Assembly (NCBI GenBank): GCA_020055645.1
Contig: CM034548.1
Coordinates: 30,864,201 to 30,928,200, forward strand
Source of the DNA: Tomocerus qinae
Taxonomy: Eukaryota; Arthropoda; Collembola; Entomobryomorpha; Tomoceridae
Length of the DNA stretch: 64,000 nt
Reading direction: 5' to 3'
Shown: positions 34,227 to 47,900 of the stretch, in pieces
Numbering within the stretch: the stretch's first letter is position 1
Layout: every line of letters begins with the position of its first letter
The notes under the pieces: model-generated
Seen by the model: only the letters and a program-made list of their open reading frames with translations
What the model was told of the DNA's origin: nothing
Database searches by the model: none
Made by a program: the position numbers and the translations under genes

Positions 34227-34388
34227 AATAAGCGTTTTGCACAATTGCTTTCTGGTCGCCAGTTGAAGTGAAGCACAGTAGATGGAGGTAGAGAATTATA
34301 CATTAAAAAAGCCTGAAAATACAATGTTTCCATCTACTGGGTCTCACTTCAACTGGTGACCAGAAAGCAATTGTGCAAAAGGCTTATT
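34227..34388. mobile_element. foldback mini-element inserted in the satellite
   Basis: A 162-bp inverted repeat with arms of about 60 bp (AATAAGC..TTTTGCACAATTG, CTTTCTGGTC(G/A)CCAGTTG, CAGTAGATGGA) around an AT-rich loop. It splits a C/B-type module between TCTAAAT and ATTGCACAACG, so it landed after the satellite formed. It is the only clear foreign insertion I see in the array. Confidence 0.75.
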
Positions 34389-37300
34389 GCACAACGCCCA
34401 CTTGGCGCACCAAAAAATAACCTACGTCTATTCCTATCCTAAGTTGCCGACCGTCCGCCAGGTACCCTTACCAACTAAAAGAATATTTAAAAATTAAAGA
34501 GAAAATCTCTGTAGATTTTCTAAATTGCACAACGCCCTCTTGGCACACCGAAAAAACTTATAAACTAAAGAGAAAATCTTTGCAGATTTTCTAATAGTGA
34601 AAGCCACCCATCTGGCACACTATAAAAGAACTTACAAACTAAAAAGAAAATCTCTAGATTTTCTAAATTGCACAACGCCCACTTGGCACACCAAAAACTA
34701 CCCTACTTCTATTCCTATCCTAAGTTGCCCACCGTCCGCCCGGTACCCCTACCAACTAACAGAATATTTAAAAATTAAAGAGAAAATCTCTAGATTTTCT
34801 AAATTGCACAACGCCCTCTTGGCACACCGAAAAAATTTATAAACTAAAGAGAAAATCTTTGCAGATTTTCTAATAGTGAAAGCCACCCATCTGGCACACT
34901 AAAAAACAGCTTACGAACTGAAAAAGAAAATCTCTAGATTTTCTGATAATGCACAACGCCGCCTAGGCACACCAATAAGACTTACAAACGAAAGAGAAAA
35001 TCTATGGAGATTTTCTAATAGTGAAAGCCACCCATCTGGCACACTAAAAAGTTGTTACAAACTAAAAAGAAAATCTTTGTAGATTTTCTAAATTGCACAA
35101 CGCCCACTCGGCACATATAAAAAAAGCCGATTTCTATTCCTATCCCAAAAGCCCACCGTCCTTCCCGTACCCCTTCCAACTAAAAGAATAATTAGAAGCT
35201 AAATAGAAAATCTTTGGAGATTTTCTAATAGTGAAAGCCACCCATCTGGCACCTTAAAAAAGAACTTACGAACTGAAAAGAAAATCTCTAGATTTTTTGA
35301 TAATGCACAACGCCGCCTAGGCACACCAATAAGACTTACAAACGAAAGAGAAAATCTATGGAGATTTTCTAATAGTGAAAGCCACCCATCTGGCACACTA
35401 AAAAGTTGTTACAAACTAAAAAGAAAATCTTTGTAGATTTTCTAAATTGCACAACGCCCACTCGGAACATTTAAAAAAAGCCGATTTCTATTCCTATCCC
35501 AAAAGCCCACCGTCCTTCCCGTACACCTTCCAACTAAAAGAATAATTAGAAGCTAAATAGAAAATCTATGGCGATTTTCTAATAGTAAAAGCCACCCATC
35601 TGGCACACTAAAAAAGAAGTTACAAACTAAAAAGAAAAATCTCTAGATTTTCTGATGATGCAAAACGCCCTAAAGCCACACCAGAAAAACTTACAAACGA
35701 AAGAGAAAATCTATGGAGATTTTCTAATAGTGAAAGCCACCCATCTGGCACACTAAAAAGTTGTTATAAACTGAAAAGAAAATCTTTGTAGATTTTCTAA
35801 ATTGCACAACGCCCACTCGGAACATTTAAAAAAAGCCGATTTCTATTCCTATCCCAAAAGCCCACCGTCCTTCCCGTACCCCTTCCAACTAAAAGAATAA
35901 TTAGAAGCTAAATAGAAAATCTTTGTAGATTTTCTAAATTGCACAAGGCCCACTTGGCACATTTTAAAAAAGCCTATTTCTATTCCTATCCTAAGTTGCC
36001 CACCGTCCTCCCCGTACCCCTTCCAACTAAAAGAATAATTAAAATCTAAATAGAAAATCTTTGGAGATTTTCTAATAGTGAAAGCTACCCATCTGGCACA
36101 CTAAAAAAGTAGTTACAAACTAAAAAGAAAATATTTGTAGATTTTCTAAATTGCACAATGCCCACTTGGAACATTTTAAAAAAGCCTATTTCTATTCCTA
36201 TCCTAAGTTGCCCACCGTCCTCTCCGTACCCCTTCCAACTAAAAGAATAATTAAAATCTTAATAGAAGATTTTTGGAGATTTTCTAATAGTGAAAGCCAC
36301 CCATCTGGCACCCTAAAAAAGAACTTACGAACTAAAAAGAAAATCTTTGTAGATTTTCTAAATTGCACAACGCCCACTTGGCACATTTAAAAAAAGCCTA
36401 TTTCTATTTCTATCCTAAGTTGCCAACCGTCCTCCCCTTACCCCTTAAAACTAAAAGAATAATTAAAAGCTAAATAGAAGATCTTTGGGGATTTTCTAAT
36501 AGTGAAAGCCACCCATCTGGCACCCTAAAAAAGAACTTAAGAACTAAAAAGAAAATCTTTGTAGATTTTCTAAATTGCACAACGCCCACTTGGCACTTTT
36601 AAAAAAAGGCTATTTCTATTCCTATCCTAAGTTGCCCACCGTCGTCCCCGTACCCTTTCCAACTAATACAATAATTAAAATCTAAATAGAAAATCTTTGG
36701 AGATTTTCTAATAGTGAAAGCCACCCATCTGGCACACTAAAAAAGAATTAACGACCTAAAAAGGAAATCTCTAGATATTCTGATAATGCACAACGCCCTC
36801 TAGGCACACAAAAAAACTTACCAACTAAATAGAAAATATATGGAAATTTCCTAATAAAGAAAGCCACCCATCTGGCGCCCTAAAAAAGAAGTCGAAAACT
36901 AAAAAGAAAATCTCTGTAGACTTTCTAAATTGCACAACGCCCACTTGGCACATTTAAAAAAGCCTATTTCTATTCCTATCCTAAGTTGCCCACCGTCCTC
37001 CCCGTACCCCTTCCAACTAAAAGAATAATTAAAAGCTAAATAGAAAATCTTTGGAGATTTTCTAATAGTGAAAGCCACCTATCTGGCACCGTAAAAAAGA
37101 ACTTACGAACTGAAAGGAAAATCTCTAGATTTTCTGATAATGCACAACGCCCTCTAGGCACACCAAACAAACTTACAAACTAAAGAGAAAATCTATGGAG
37201 ATTTTCTAATAGTGAAAGCCACCCATCTGGCACACTAAAAAAGTAGTTACAAACTAAAAAGAAAATATTTGTAGATTTTATAAATTGCACAACGCCCACT

Positions 37301-38412
37301 TGGAACATTTTAAAAAAGCCTATTTCTATTCCTATCCTAAGTTCCCACCGTCCTCTCCGTACCCCTTCCAACTAAAAGAATAATTAAAATCTTAATAGAA
37401 GATCTTTGGAGATTTTCTAATAGTGAAAGCCACCTATCTGGGACCCTAAAAAAGAACTTACGAACTAAAAAAAATCTTTGTATATTTTCTAAATTGCACA
37501 ACGGCCACTTGGCACATTTAAAAAAAGCCTATTTCTATTCCTATCCTACGTTGCCCACCGTCCTCCCCAGATTTTCTATTAGTGAAAGCCACCCATCTGG
37601 CACACTAAAAAAGTAGTTACAAACTAAAAAGAAAAATCTTTGTAGATTTTCTAAATTGCACAACGCCCACTTGGAACATTTAAAAAAAGCCTATTTCTAT
37701 TTCTATCCTAAGTTGCCAACCGTCCTCCCCTTACCCCTTAAAACTAAAAGAATAATTAAAAGCTAAATAGAAGATCTTTGGGGATTTTCTAATAGTGAAA
37801 GCCACCCATCTGGCACCCTAAAAAAGAACTTAAGAACTAAAAAGAAAATCTTTGTAGATTTTCAAAATTGCACAACGGCAACTTGGCACATTTAAAAAAA
37901 GGCTATTTCTATTCCTATCCTAAGTTGCCCACCGTCGTCCCCGTACCCCTTCCAACTAATACAATAATTAAAATCTAAATAGAAAATCTTTGGAGATTTT
38001 CTAATAGTGAAAGCCACCCATCTGGTACCCTAAAAAAGTAGTTACAAACTAAAAAGAAAAATCTTTGTAGATTTTCTAAATTGCACAACGCCCACTTCGC
38101 ACATTTAAAAAAGGTTTATTTCTATTCCTATCCTAATTTGCCCACCGTCCTCCCTGTACCCCTTCCAACTAAAAGAATAATTAAAAGCTAAATAGAAAAT
38201 CTTTGGAGATTTTCCAATAGTGAAAGCCACCCATCTGGCACCCTAAAAAAGATTTTACGAACTAAAAAGAAAATCTTTAGATTTTCTGATAATGCACAAC
38301 GCCCTCTAGGCACACCAAACAAACTTACAAACTAAAGAGAAAATCTATGGAGATTTTCTAATAGTGAAAGCCACCCATTTGGCACACTAAAAAAATAGTT
38401 ACAAACTAAAAA

Positions 38413-38551
38413 GAAAAATCTTTGTAGATTTTCTAAATTGCACAACGCCCACTTGGCACATTTAAAAAAAGCCTATTTCTATTCCTATCCTAAGTTGCCC
38501 ACCGTCCTCCCCGTACCCCTTCCAACTAAAAGAATAATTAAAATCTAAATA
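38413..38551. repeat. representative satellite module C
   Basis: A 139-bp example. It opens GAAAAATCTTTGTAGATTTT, then TGCACAACGCCCACTTGGCA as in module B, then an extra half rich in C and T, ending AAAAGAATAATTAAAATCT. Next to it, at 38552, a new A module begins with GAAAATCTTTGGAGATTTTC. Confidence 0.85.
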
Positions 38552-38839
38552 GAAAATCTTTGGAGATTTTCTAATAGTGAAAGCCACCCATCTGGCACCC
38601 TAAAAAAGAATTTACGAACTAAAAAGAAAATCTCTAGATTTTCTGATAATGCACAACGCCCTAAAGCCACACCAGAAAAAATTACAAACTAAAGAGAAAA
38701 TCTGTGGAGATTTTCTAATAGTGAAAGCCACCCATCTGGCACCCTAAAAAAGAATTTACGAACTAAAAAGAAAATCTCTAGATTTTCTGATATCGCACAA
38801 CGCCCTCTAGGCACACCAAACAAACTTACAAACTAAAGA

Positions 38840-38983
38840 GAAAATCTATGGAGATTTTCTAATAGTGAAAGCCACCCATCTGGCACCCTAAAAAAGAATT
38901 TACGAACTAAAAAGAAAATCTCTAGATTTTCTGATATTGCACAACGCCCTCTAGGCACACCAAACTAAGTTTTAAACTAAAGA
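38840..38983. repeat. representative satellite A-B dimer (74 + 70 bp)
   Basis: Module A occupies 38840-38913 and opens GAAAATCTATGGAGATTTTC. Module B occupies 38914-38983 and opens GAAAATCTCTAGATTTTC. Both share the layout dyad - spacer - GCC-n-GGC - GGCAC - A-rich - TTAC(G/A)AACTAAA, which argues for descent from one ancestral monomer of about 72 bp. Confidence 0.85.
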
Positions 38984-41900
38984 GAAAATCTATGGAGATT
39001 TTCTAATAGTGAAAGCCACCCATCTGGCACACTAAAAAAGTAGTTACAAACTAAAAAGAAAAATCTTTGTAGATTTTCTAAATTGCACAAGGCCCACTTG
39101 GCACATTTTAAAAAAGCCTATTTCTATTCCTATCCTAAGTTGCCCACCGTCCTCTCCATACTTTTTCCAACTAAAAGAATAATTAAAAGCTAAATAGAAG
39201 ATTTTTGGAGATTTTCTAATAGTGAAAGCCACCCATTTGGTACACTAAAAAAGAATTTACGAACTAAAAAGAAAATCTCTAGATTTTCTGATAATGCACA
39301 ACGCCCTAAAGCCACACCAAACAAACTTACAAACTAAAGAGAAAATCTATGAAGATTTTCTATTAGTGAAAGCCACCCATCTGGCACACTAAAAAAGTAG
39401 TTACAAACTAAAAAGAAAAATCTTTGTAGATTTTCTAAATTGCACAACGCCCACTTGGCACATTTAAAAAAAGGCTATTTCTATTCCTATCCTAAGTTGC
39501 CCACCGTCGTCCCCGTACCCTTTCCAACTAATACAATAATTAAAATCTAAATAGAAAATCTTTGGAGATTTTCTAATAGTGAAAGCCACCCATCTGGCAC
39601 CCTAAAAAAGAACTTACGAACTAAAAAGAAAATCTCTAGAATTTCTGATAATGCACAACGCCCTCTGGGCACACCAAACAAACTTACAAACTAAAGAGAA
39701 AATCTATAGAGATTTTCTAATAGTGAAAGCCACCCATTTGGCACACTAAAAAAGTAGTTACAAACTAAAAAGAAAAATCTTTGTAGATTTTCTAAATTGC
39801 ACAACGCCCACTTCGCACATTTTAAAAAAGCCTATTTCTATTCCTATCCTAAGTTGCCCACCGTCCTCCCCGTACCCCCTTCAACTAAAAGAATAATTAA
39901 AAGCTAAAAAGAAAATCTTTCGAGATTTTCTAATAGTGAAAGCCACCCATCTGGCACCGTAAAAAAGAACTTACGAACTGAAAGGAAAATCTCTAGATTT
40001 TCTGATAATGCACAACGCCCTCTAGGCACACCAAACAAACTTACAAACTAAAGAGAAAATCTATGAAGATTTTCTATTAGTGAAAGCCACCCATCTGGCA
40101 CCCTAAAAAAGAACTTACGAACTAAAAAGAAAATCTCTAGATTTTCTGATATTGCACAACGCCCTCTAGGCACACCAAAAAAATTTACAAACTAAAGAGA
40201 AAATCTATGGAGATTTTCTAATAGTGAAAGCCACCCATCTGGCACCCTAAAAAAAAGTTACAAACTATAAAGAAAAATCTTTGCAGATTTTCTAAATTGC
40301 ACAACGCCCACTTGGCACATTAAAGTAGCCTATTTCTATTCCTATCCTAAGTTGCCCACCGTCCTCCACGTACCCCTTCCAACTAAAAGAATAATTAAAA
40401 GCTAAATAGAAAATCTTTGGCGATTTTCTAATAGTGAAAGCCACCCTTCTGGCACACTAAAAGAGAAGTTACAAACTATAAAGAAAAATCTTTGCAGATT
40501 TTCTAAATTGCACAACGCCCACTTGGCACTTTTAAAAAAAGCCTATTTCTATTCCTATCCTAAGTTGTCCACCGTCCTCCCCGTACCCCTTCCAACTAAA
40601 AGAATAATTAAAAACTAAAGAGAAAATCTATGGAGATTTTCTAATAGTGAAAGCCACCCATCTGGCACCCTAAAAAAGAATTTACGAACTAAAAAGAAAA
40701 TCTCTAGATTTTCTGATATTGCACCTACGCCCTCTAGGCACAACAAAAATATTTACAAACTAAAGAGAAAATCTATCGAGATTTTCTAATAATGAAAGCC
40801 ACCCATCTGGCACCCTAAAAAAGAATTTACGAACTAAAAAGAAAATCTCTAGATTTTCTGATATCGCACAACGCCCTCTAGGCACACCAAACAAACTTAC
40901 AAACTAAAGAGAAAATCTATGGAGATTTTCTAATAGTGAAAGCCACCCATCTGGCACCCTAAAAAAGAACTTACGAACTAAAAAGAAAATCTCTAGATTT
41001 TCTGATAATGCACAACGCCCTAAAGACACACCAGAAAAGTTTACATACTAAAGAGAAAATCTATGGAGATTTTCTAATAGTGAAAGCCACCCATCTGGCA
41101 CCCTAAAAAAGAATTTACGAATAAAAAAAAAATCTCTAGATTTTCTGATATCGCACAACGCCCTCTAGGCACTCCAAACAAACTTACAAACTAAAGAGAA
41201 AATCTATGGAGATTTTCTAATATTGAAAGCCACCCATCTGGCACCCTAAAAAAGTACTTACGAACGAAAACGAAATTCTCTGGATTTTCTGACAATGCAC
41301 AACGCCCTCTAGGCACAACAAAAAAATTTACAAACTAAAGAGAAAATCTATGGAGATTTTCTAATAGTGAAAGTCACACATCTGGGACCCTAAAAAAGAA
41401 CTTACGAACTAAAAAAAATCTTTGTATATTTTCTAAATTGCACAACGGCCACTTGGCACATTTAAAAAAAGCCTATTTCTATTCCTATCCTGAGTTGCCC
41501 ACCGTCCTCCCCGTACCCCTTCCAACTAAAAGAATAATTAAAATCTAAATAGAAAATCTTTGGAGATTTTCTAATAGTGAAAGCCACCCATCTGGCACCC
41601 TAAAAAAGAACTTACGAACTAAAAAGAAAATCTCTAGATTTTCTGATATTGCACAACGCCCTCTAGGCACACCAAACAAACTTACAAACTAAAGAGAAAA
41701 TCTATAGCGATTTTCTAATAGTGAAAGCCACCCTTCTGGCACACTAAAAAAGAAGTTACAAACTATAAAGAAAAATCTTTGCAGATTTTCTAAATTGCAC
41801 AACGCCCACTTGGCACTTTTAAAAAAAGCCTATTTCTATTCCTATACTAAGTTGCCCACCGTCCTCCACGTACCCCTTCCAACTAAAAGAATAATTAAAA

Positions 41901-44900
41901 GCTAAATAGAAAATCTTTGGAGATTTTCTAATAGTGAAAGCCACCCATCTGGCACCCTAAAAAAGAACTTACGAACTAAAAAGAAAATCTCTAGATTTTC
42001 TGATAATGCACAACGCCCTAAAGACACACCAGAAAAATTTACAAACTAAAGAGAAAATCTATGGAGATTTTCTAATAGTGAAAGCCACCCATCTGGCACC
42101 CTAAAAAAGAATTTACGAACTAAAAAGAAAATCTCTAGATTTCTGACAATGCACAACGCCCTCTAGGCACACCAAAAAAATTTACAAACTAAAGAGAAAA
42201 TCTATGGAGATTTTCTAATAGTGAAAGCCACCCATCTGGCACCCTAAAAAAGAATTTACGAACTAAAAAGAAAATCTCTAGATTTTCTGATATCGCACAA
42301 CGCCCTCTAGGCACACCAAACAAACTTACAAACTAAAGAGAAAATCTATGGAGATTTTCTAATAGTGAAAGCCACCCATCTGGCACCCTAAAAAAGAACT
42401 TACGAACTAAAAAGAAAATCTCTAGATTTTCTGATAATGCACAACGCCCTAAAGACACACCAGAAAAATTTACAAACTAAAGAGAAAATCTATGGAGATT
42501 TTCCAATAGTGAAAGCCACTCATCTGGCACCCTAAAAAAGAATTTACGAACTAAAAAGAAAATCTCTAGATTTCTGACAATGCACAACGACCTCTAGGCA
42601 CACCAAACAAACTTACAAACTAAAGAGAAAATCTATAGCGATTTTCTAATAGTGAAAGCCACCCTTCTGGCACACTAAAAAAGAAGTTACAAACTATAAG
42701 GAAAAATCTTTGCAGATTTTCTAAATTGCACAACGCCCACTTGGCACTTTTAAAAAAAGCCTATTTCTATTCCTATCCTAAGTTGCCCACCGTCCTCCAC
42801 GTACCCCTTCCAACTAAAAGAATAATTAAAAGCTAAATAGAAAATCTTTGGAGATTTTCTAATAGTGAAAGCCACCCATCTGGCACCCTAAAAAAGAATT
42901 TACGAACTAAAAAGAAAATCTCTAGATTTTCTGACAATGCACAACGCCCTCTAGGCACACCAAAAAAATTTACAAACTAAAGAGAAAATCTATGGAGATT
43001 TTCTAATAGTGAAAGCCACCCATCTGGCACCCTAAAAAAGAATTTACGAACTAAAAAGAAAATCTCTAGATTTTCTGATATCGCACAACGCCCTCTAGGC
43101 ACACCAAACAAACTTACAAACTAAAGAGAAAATCTATGGAGATTTTCTAATAGTGAAAGCCACCCATCTGGCACCCTAAAAAAGAACTTACGAACTAAAA
43201 AGAAAATCTCTAGATTTTCTGATAATGCACAACGCCCTAAAGACACACCAGAAAAATTTACAAACTAAAGAGAAAATCTATGGAGATTTTCCAATAGTGA
43301 AAGCCACTCATCTGGCACCCTAAAAAAGAATTTACGAACTAAAAAGAAAATCTCTAGATTTCTGACAATGCACAACGTCTTCTAGGCACACCAAACAAAC
43401 TTACAAACTAAAGAGAAAATCTATAGCGATTTTCTAATAGTGAAAGCCACCCTTCTGGCACACTAAAAAAGAAGTTACAAACTATAAGGAAAAATCTTTG
43501 CAGATTTTCTAAATTGCACAACGCCCACTTGGCACTTTAAAAAAAGCCTATTTCTATTCCTATACTAAGTTGCCCACCGTCCTCCACGTACCCCTTCCAA
43601 CTAAAAGAATAATTAAAAGCTAAATAGAAAATCTTTGGAGATTTTCTAATAGTGAAAGCCACCCATCTGGCACCCTAAAAAAGAACTTACGAACTAAAAA
43701 GAAAATCCCTAGATTTTCTGATAATGCACAACGCCCTTAAGACACACCAGAAAAATTTACAAACTAAAGAGAAAATCTATGGAGATTTTCTAATAGTGAA
43801 AGCCACCCATCTGGCACCCTAAAAAAGAATTTACGAACTAAAAAGAAAATCTCTAGATTTCTGACAATGCACAACGCCCTCTAGGCACACCAAACAAACT
43901 TACAAACTAAAGAGAAAATATATAGCGATTTTCTAATAGTGAAAGCCACCCTTCTGGCATACTAAAAAAGAAGTTACAAACTGTAAAGAAAAATCTTTGC
44001 AGATTTTCTAAATTGCACAACGCCCACTTGGCACTTTTAAAAAAAGCCTATTTCTATTCCTATCCTAAGTTGCCCACCGTCCTCCCCGTACCCCTTCCAA
44101 CTAAAAAAATAATTAAAAGCTAAATAGAAAATCTTTGGTGATTTTCTAATAGTGAAAGCCACCCATCTGGCACCCTAAAAAAGAACTTACGAACTAAAAA
44201 GAAAATCTCTAGATTTTCTGATATTGCACAACGCCCTCTAGGCACACCAAAAAAATTTACAAACTAAAGAGAAAATCTATGGAGATTTTCTAATAGTGAA
44301 AGCCACCCATCTGGCACCCTAAAAAAGAAGTTACAAACTACAAAGAAAAATCTTTGCAGATTTTCTAAATTGCACAACGCCCACTTGGCACATTAAAGTA
44401 GCCTATTTCTATTCCTATCCTAAGTTGCCCACCGTCCTCCCCGTACCCCTTCCAACTAAGAGAATAATTAAAATCTAAATAGAAAATCTTTGGAGATTTT
44501 CTAATAGTGAAAGAAACCTATCTGGCACCCTAAAAAAGAACTTACGACCTAAAAAGAAAATCTCTAGATTTTCTGATATCGCACAACGCCCTCTAGGCAC
44601 ACCAAACAAACTTACAAACTAAAGAGAAAATCTATGGAGATTTTCTAATAGTGAAAGCCACCCATCTGGCACAATAAAAAAGAATTTACGAACTAAAAAG
44701 AAAATCTCTAGATTTTTTGATATTGCAAAACCGCCTCTAGGCACACCAAAAAAATTTACAAACTAAAGAGAAAATCTATGGAGATTTTCTAATAGTGAAA
44801 GCCACCCATCTGGCACCCTAAAAAAGAATTAACGAACTAAAAAGAAAATCTCTAGATTTTCTGATATTGCACCTACGCCCTCTAGGCACAACAAAAAAAT

Positions 44901-47900
44901 TTACAAACTAAAGAGAAAATCTATGGAGATTTTCTAATAGTGAAAGCCACCCATCTGGCACCCTAAAAAAGTACTTACGAACGAAAACGAAAATCTCTGG
45001 ATTTTCTGACAATGCACAACGCCCTCTAGGCACAACAAAAAAATTTACAAACTAAAGAGAAAATCTATGGAGATTTTCTAATAGTGAAAGCCACACATCT
45101 GGGACCCTAAAAAAGAACTTACGAACTAAAAAGAAAATCTTTGCAGATTTTCTAAATTGCACAACGCCCACTTGGCACATTAAAGTAGCCTATTTCTATT
45201 CCTATCCTAAGTTGCCCACCGTCCTCCCCGTACCCCTTCCAACTAAGAGAATAATTAAAATCTAAATAGAAAATCTTTGGAGATTTTCTAATAGTGAAAG
45301 CCACCCATCTGGCACCCTAAAAAAGAACTTACGAACTAAAAAGAAAATCTCTAGATTTTCTGATAATGCACAACGCCCTAAAGACGCACCAGAAAAATTT
45401 ACAAACTAAAGAGAAAATCTATGGAGATTTTCTAATAGTGAAAGCCACCCATCTGGCACCCTAAAAAAGAATTTACGAACTAAAAAGAAAATCTCTAGAT
45501 TTCTGACAATGCACAACGACCTCTAGGCACACCAAACAAACTTACAAACTAAAGAGAAAATCTATGGAGATTTTCTAATAGTGAAAGCCACCCATCTGGC
45601 ACCCTAAAAAAGAATTAACGAACTAAAAAGAAAATCTCTAGATTTTCTGATATTGCACCTACGCCCTCTAGGCACAACAAAAAAATTTACAAACTAAAGA
45701 GAAAATCTATGGAGATTTTCTAATAGTGAAAGCCACCCATCTGGCACCCTAAAAAAGTTTTACAAACGAAAACGAAAATCTCTGGATTTTCTGACAATGC
45801 ACAACGCCCTCTAGGCACTCCAAACAAACTTACAAACTAAAGAGAAAATCTATGGAGATTTTCCAATAGTGAAAGCCACTCATCTGGCACCCTAAAAAAG
45901 AATTTACGAACTAAAAGGAAAATCTCTAGATTTCTGACAATGCACAACGACCTCTAGGCACACCAAACAAACTTACAAACTAAAGAGAAAATCTATAGCG
46001 ATTTTCTAATAGTGAAAGCCACCCTTCTGGCACACTAAAAAAGAAGTTACAAACTATAAGAAAAATCTTTGCAGATTTTCTAAATTGCACAACGCCCACT
46101 TGGCACTTTTAAAAAAAGCCTATTTCTATTCCTATACTAAGTTGCCCACCGTCCTCCACGTACCCCTTCCAACTAAAAGAATAATTAAAAGATAAATAGA
46201 AAATCTTTGGAGATTTTCTAATAGTGAAAGCCACCCATCTGGCACCCTAAAAAAGAACTTATGAACTAAAAAGAAAATCTCTAGATTTTCTGATATCGCA
46301 CAACGCCCTTAAGACACACCAGAAAAATTTACAAACTAAAGAGAAAATCTATGGAGATTTTCTAATAGTGAAAGCCACCCATCTGGCACCCTAAAAAAGA
46401 ATTTACGAACTAAAAAGAAAATCTCTAGATTTTCTGACAATGCACAACGCCCTCTAGGCACACCAAACAAACTTACAAACTAAAGAGAAAATCTATAGCG
46501 ATTTTCTAATAGTGAAAGCCACCCTTCTGGCATACTAAAAAGAAGTTACAAACTATAAGAAAAATCTTTGCAGATTTTCTAAATTGCACAACGCCCACTT
46601 GGCACATTAAAGTAGCCTATTTCTATTCCTATCCTAAGTTGCCCACCGTCCTCCACGTACCCCTTCCAACTAAAAGAATAATTAAAAACTAAATAGAAAA
46701 TCTTTGGAGATTTTCTAATAGTGAAAGCCACCCATCTGGCACCCTAAAAAAGAACTTACGCACTAAAAAGAAAATCTCTAGATTTTAAGAGAAAATCTAT
46801 GGAGATTTTCTAATAGTGAAAGCCACCCATCTGGCACCCTAAAAAAGAAGTTACAAACTATAAAGAAAAATCTTTGCAGATTTTCTAAATTGCACAACGC
46901 CCACTTGGCACATTAAAGTAGCCTATTTCTATTCCTATCCTAAGTTGCCCACCGTCCTCCCCGTACCCCTTCCAACTAAGAGAATAATTAAAATCTAAAT
47001 AGAAAATCTTTGGAGATTTTCTAATAGTGAAAGAAACCTATCTGGCACCTTAAAAAAGAACTTACGACCTAAAAAGAAAATCTCTAGATTTTCTGATATC
47101 GCACAACGCCCTCTAGGCACACCAAACAAACTTACAAACTAAAGAGAAAATCTATGGAGATTTTCTAATAGTGAAAGCCACCCATCTGGCACCCTAAAAA
47201 ATAATTTACGAACTAAAAAGAAAATCTCTAGATTTTCTGATATTGCAAAACGCCCTCTAGGCACACCAAAAAAACTTACAAACTAAAGAGAAAATCTATG
47301 GAGATTTTCTAATAGTGAAAGCCACCCATCTGGCACCCTAAAAAAGTTTTACAAACGAAAACGAAAATCTCTGGATTTTCTGACAATGCACAACGCCCTC
47401 TAGGCACTCCAAACAAACTTACAAACTAAAGAGAAAATCTATGGAGATTTTCTAATATTGAAAGCCACCCATCTGGCACCCTAAAAAAGTACTTACGAAC
47501 GAAAACGAAAATCTCTGGATTTTCTGACAATGCACAACGCCCTCTAGGCACAACAAAAAAATTTACAAACTAAAGAGAAAATCTATGGAGATTTTCTAAT
47601 AGTGAAAGCCACCCATCTGGCACCCTAAAAAAGAAGTTACAAACTATAAAGAAAAATCTTTGCAGATTTTCTAAATTGCACAACGCCCACTTGGCACATT
47701 AAAGTAGCCTATTTCTATTCCTATCCTAAGTTGCCCACCGTCCTCCCCGTACCCCTTCCAACTAAGAGAATAATTAAAATCTAAATAGAAAATCTTTGGA
47801 GATTTTCTAATAGTGAAAGCCACCCATCTGGCACCCTAAAAAAGAACTTACGAACTAAAAAGAAAATCTCTAGATTTTCTGATAATGCACAACGCCCTAA

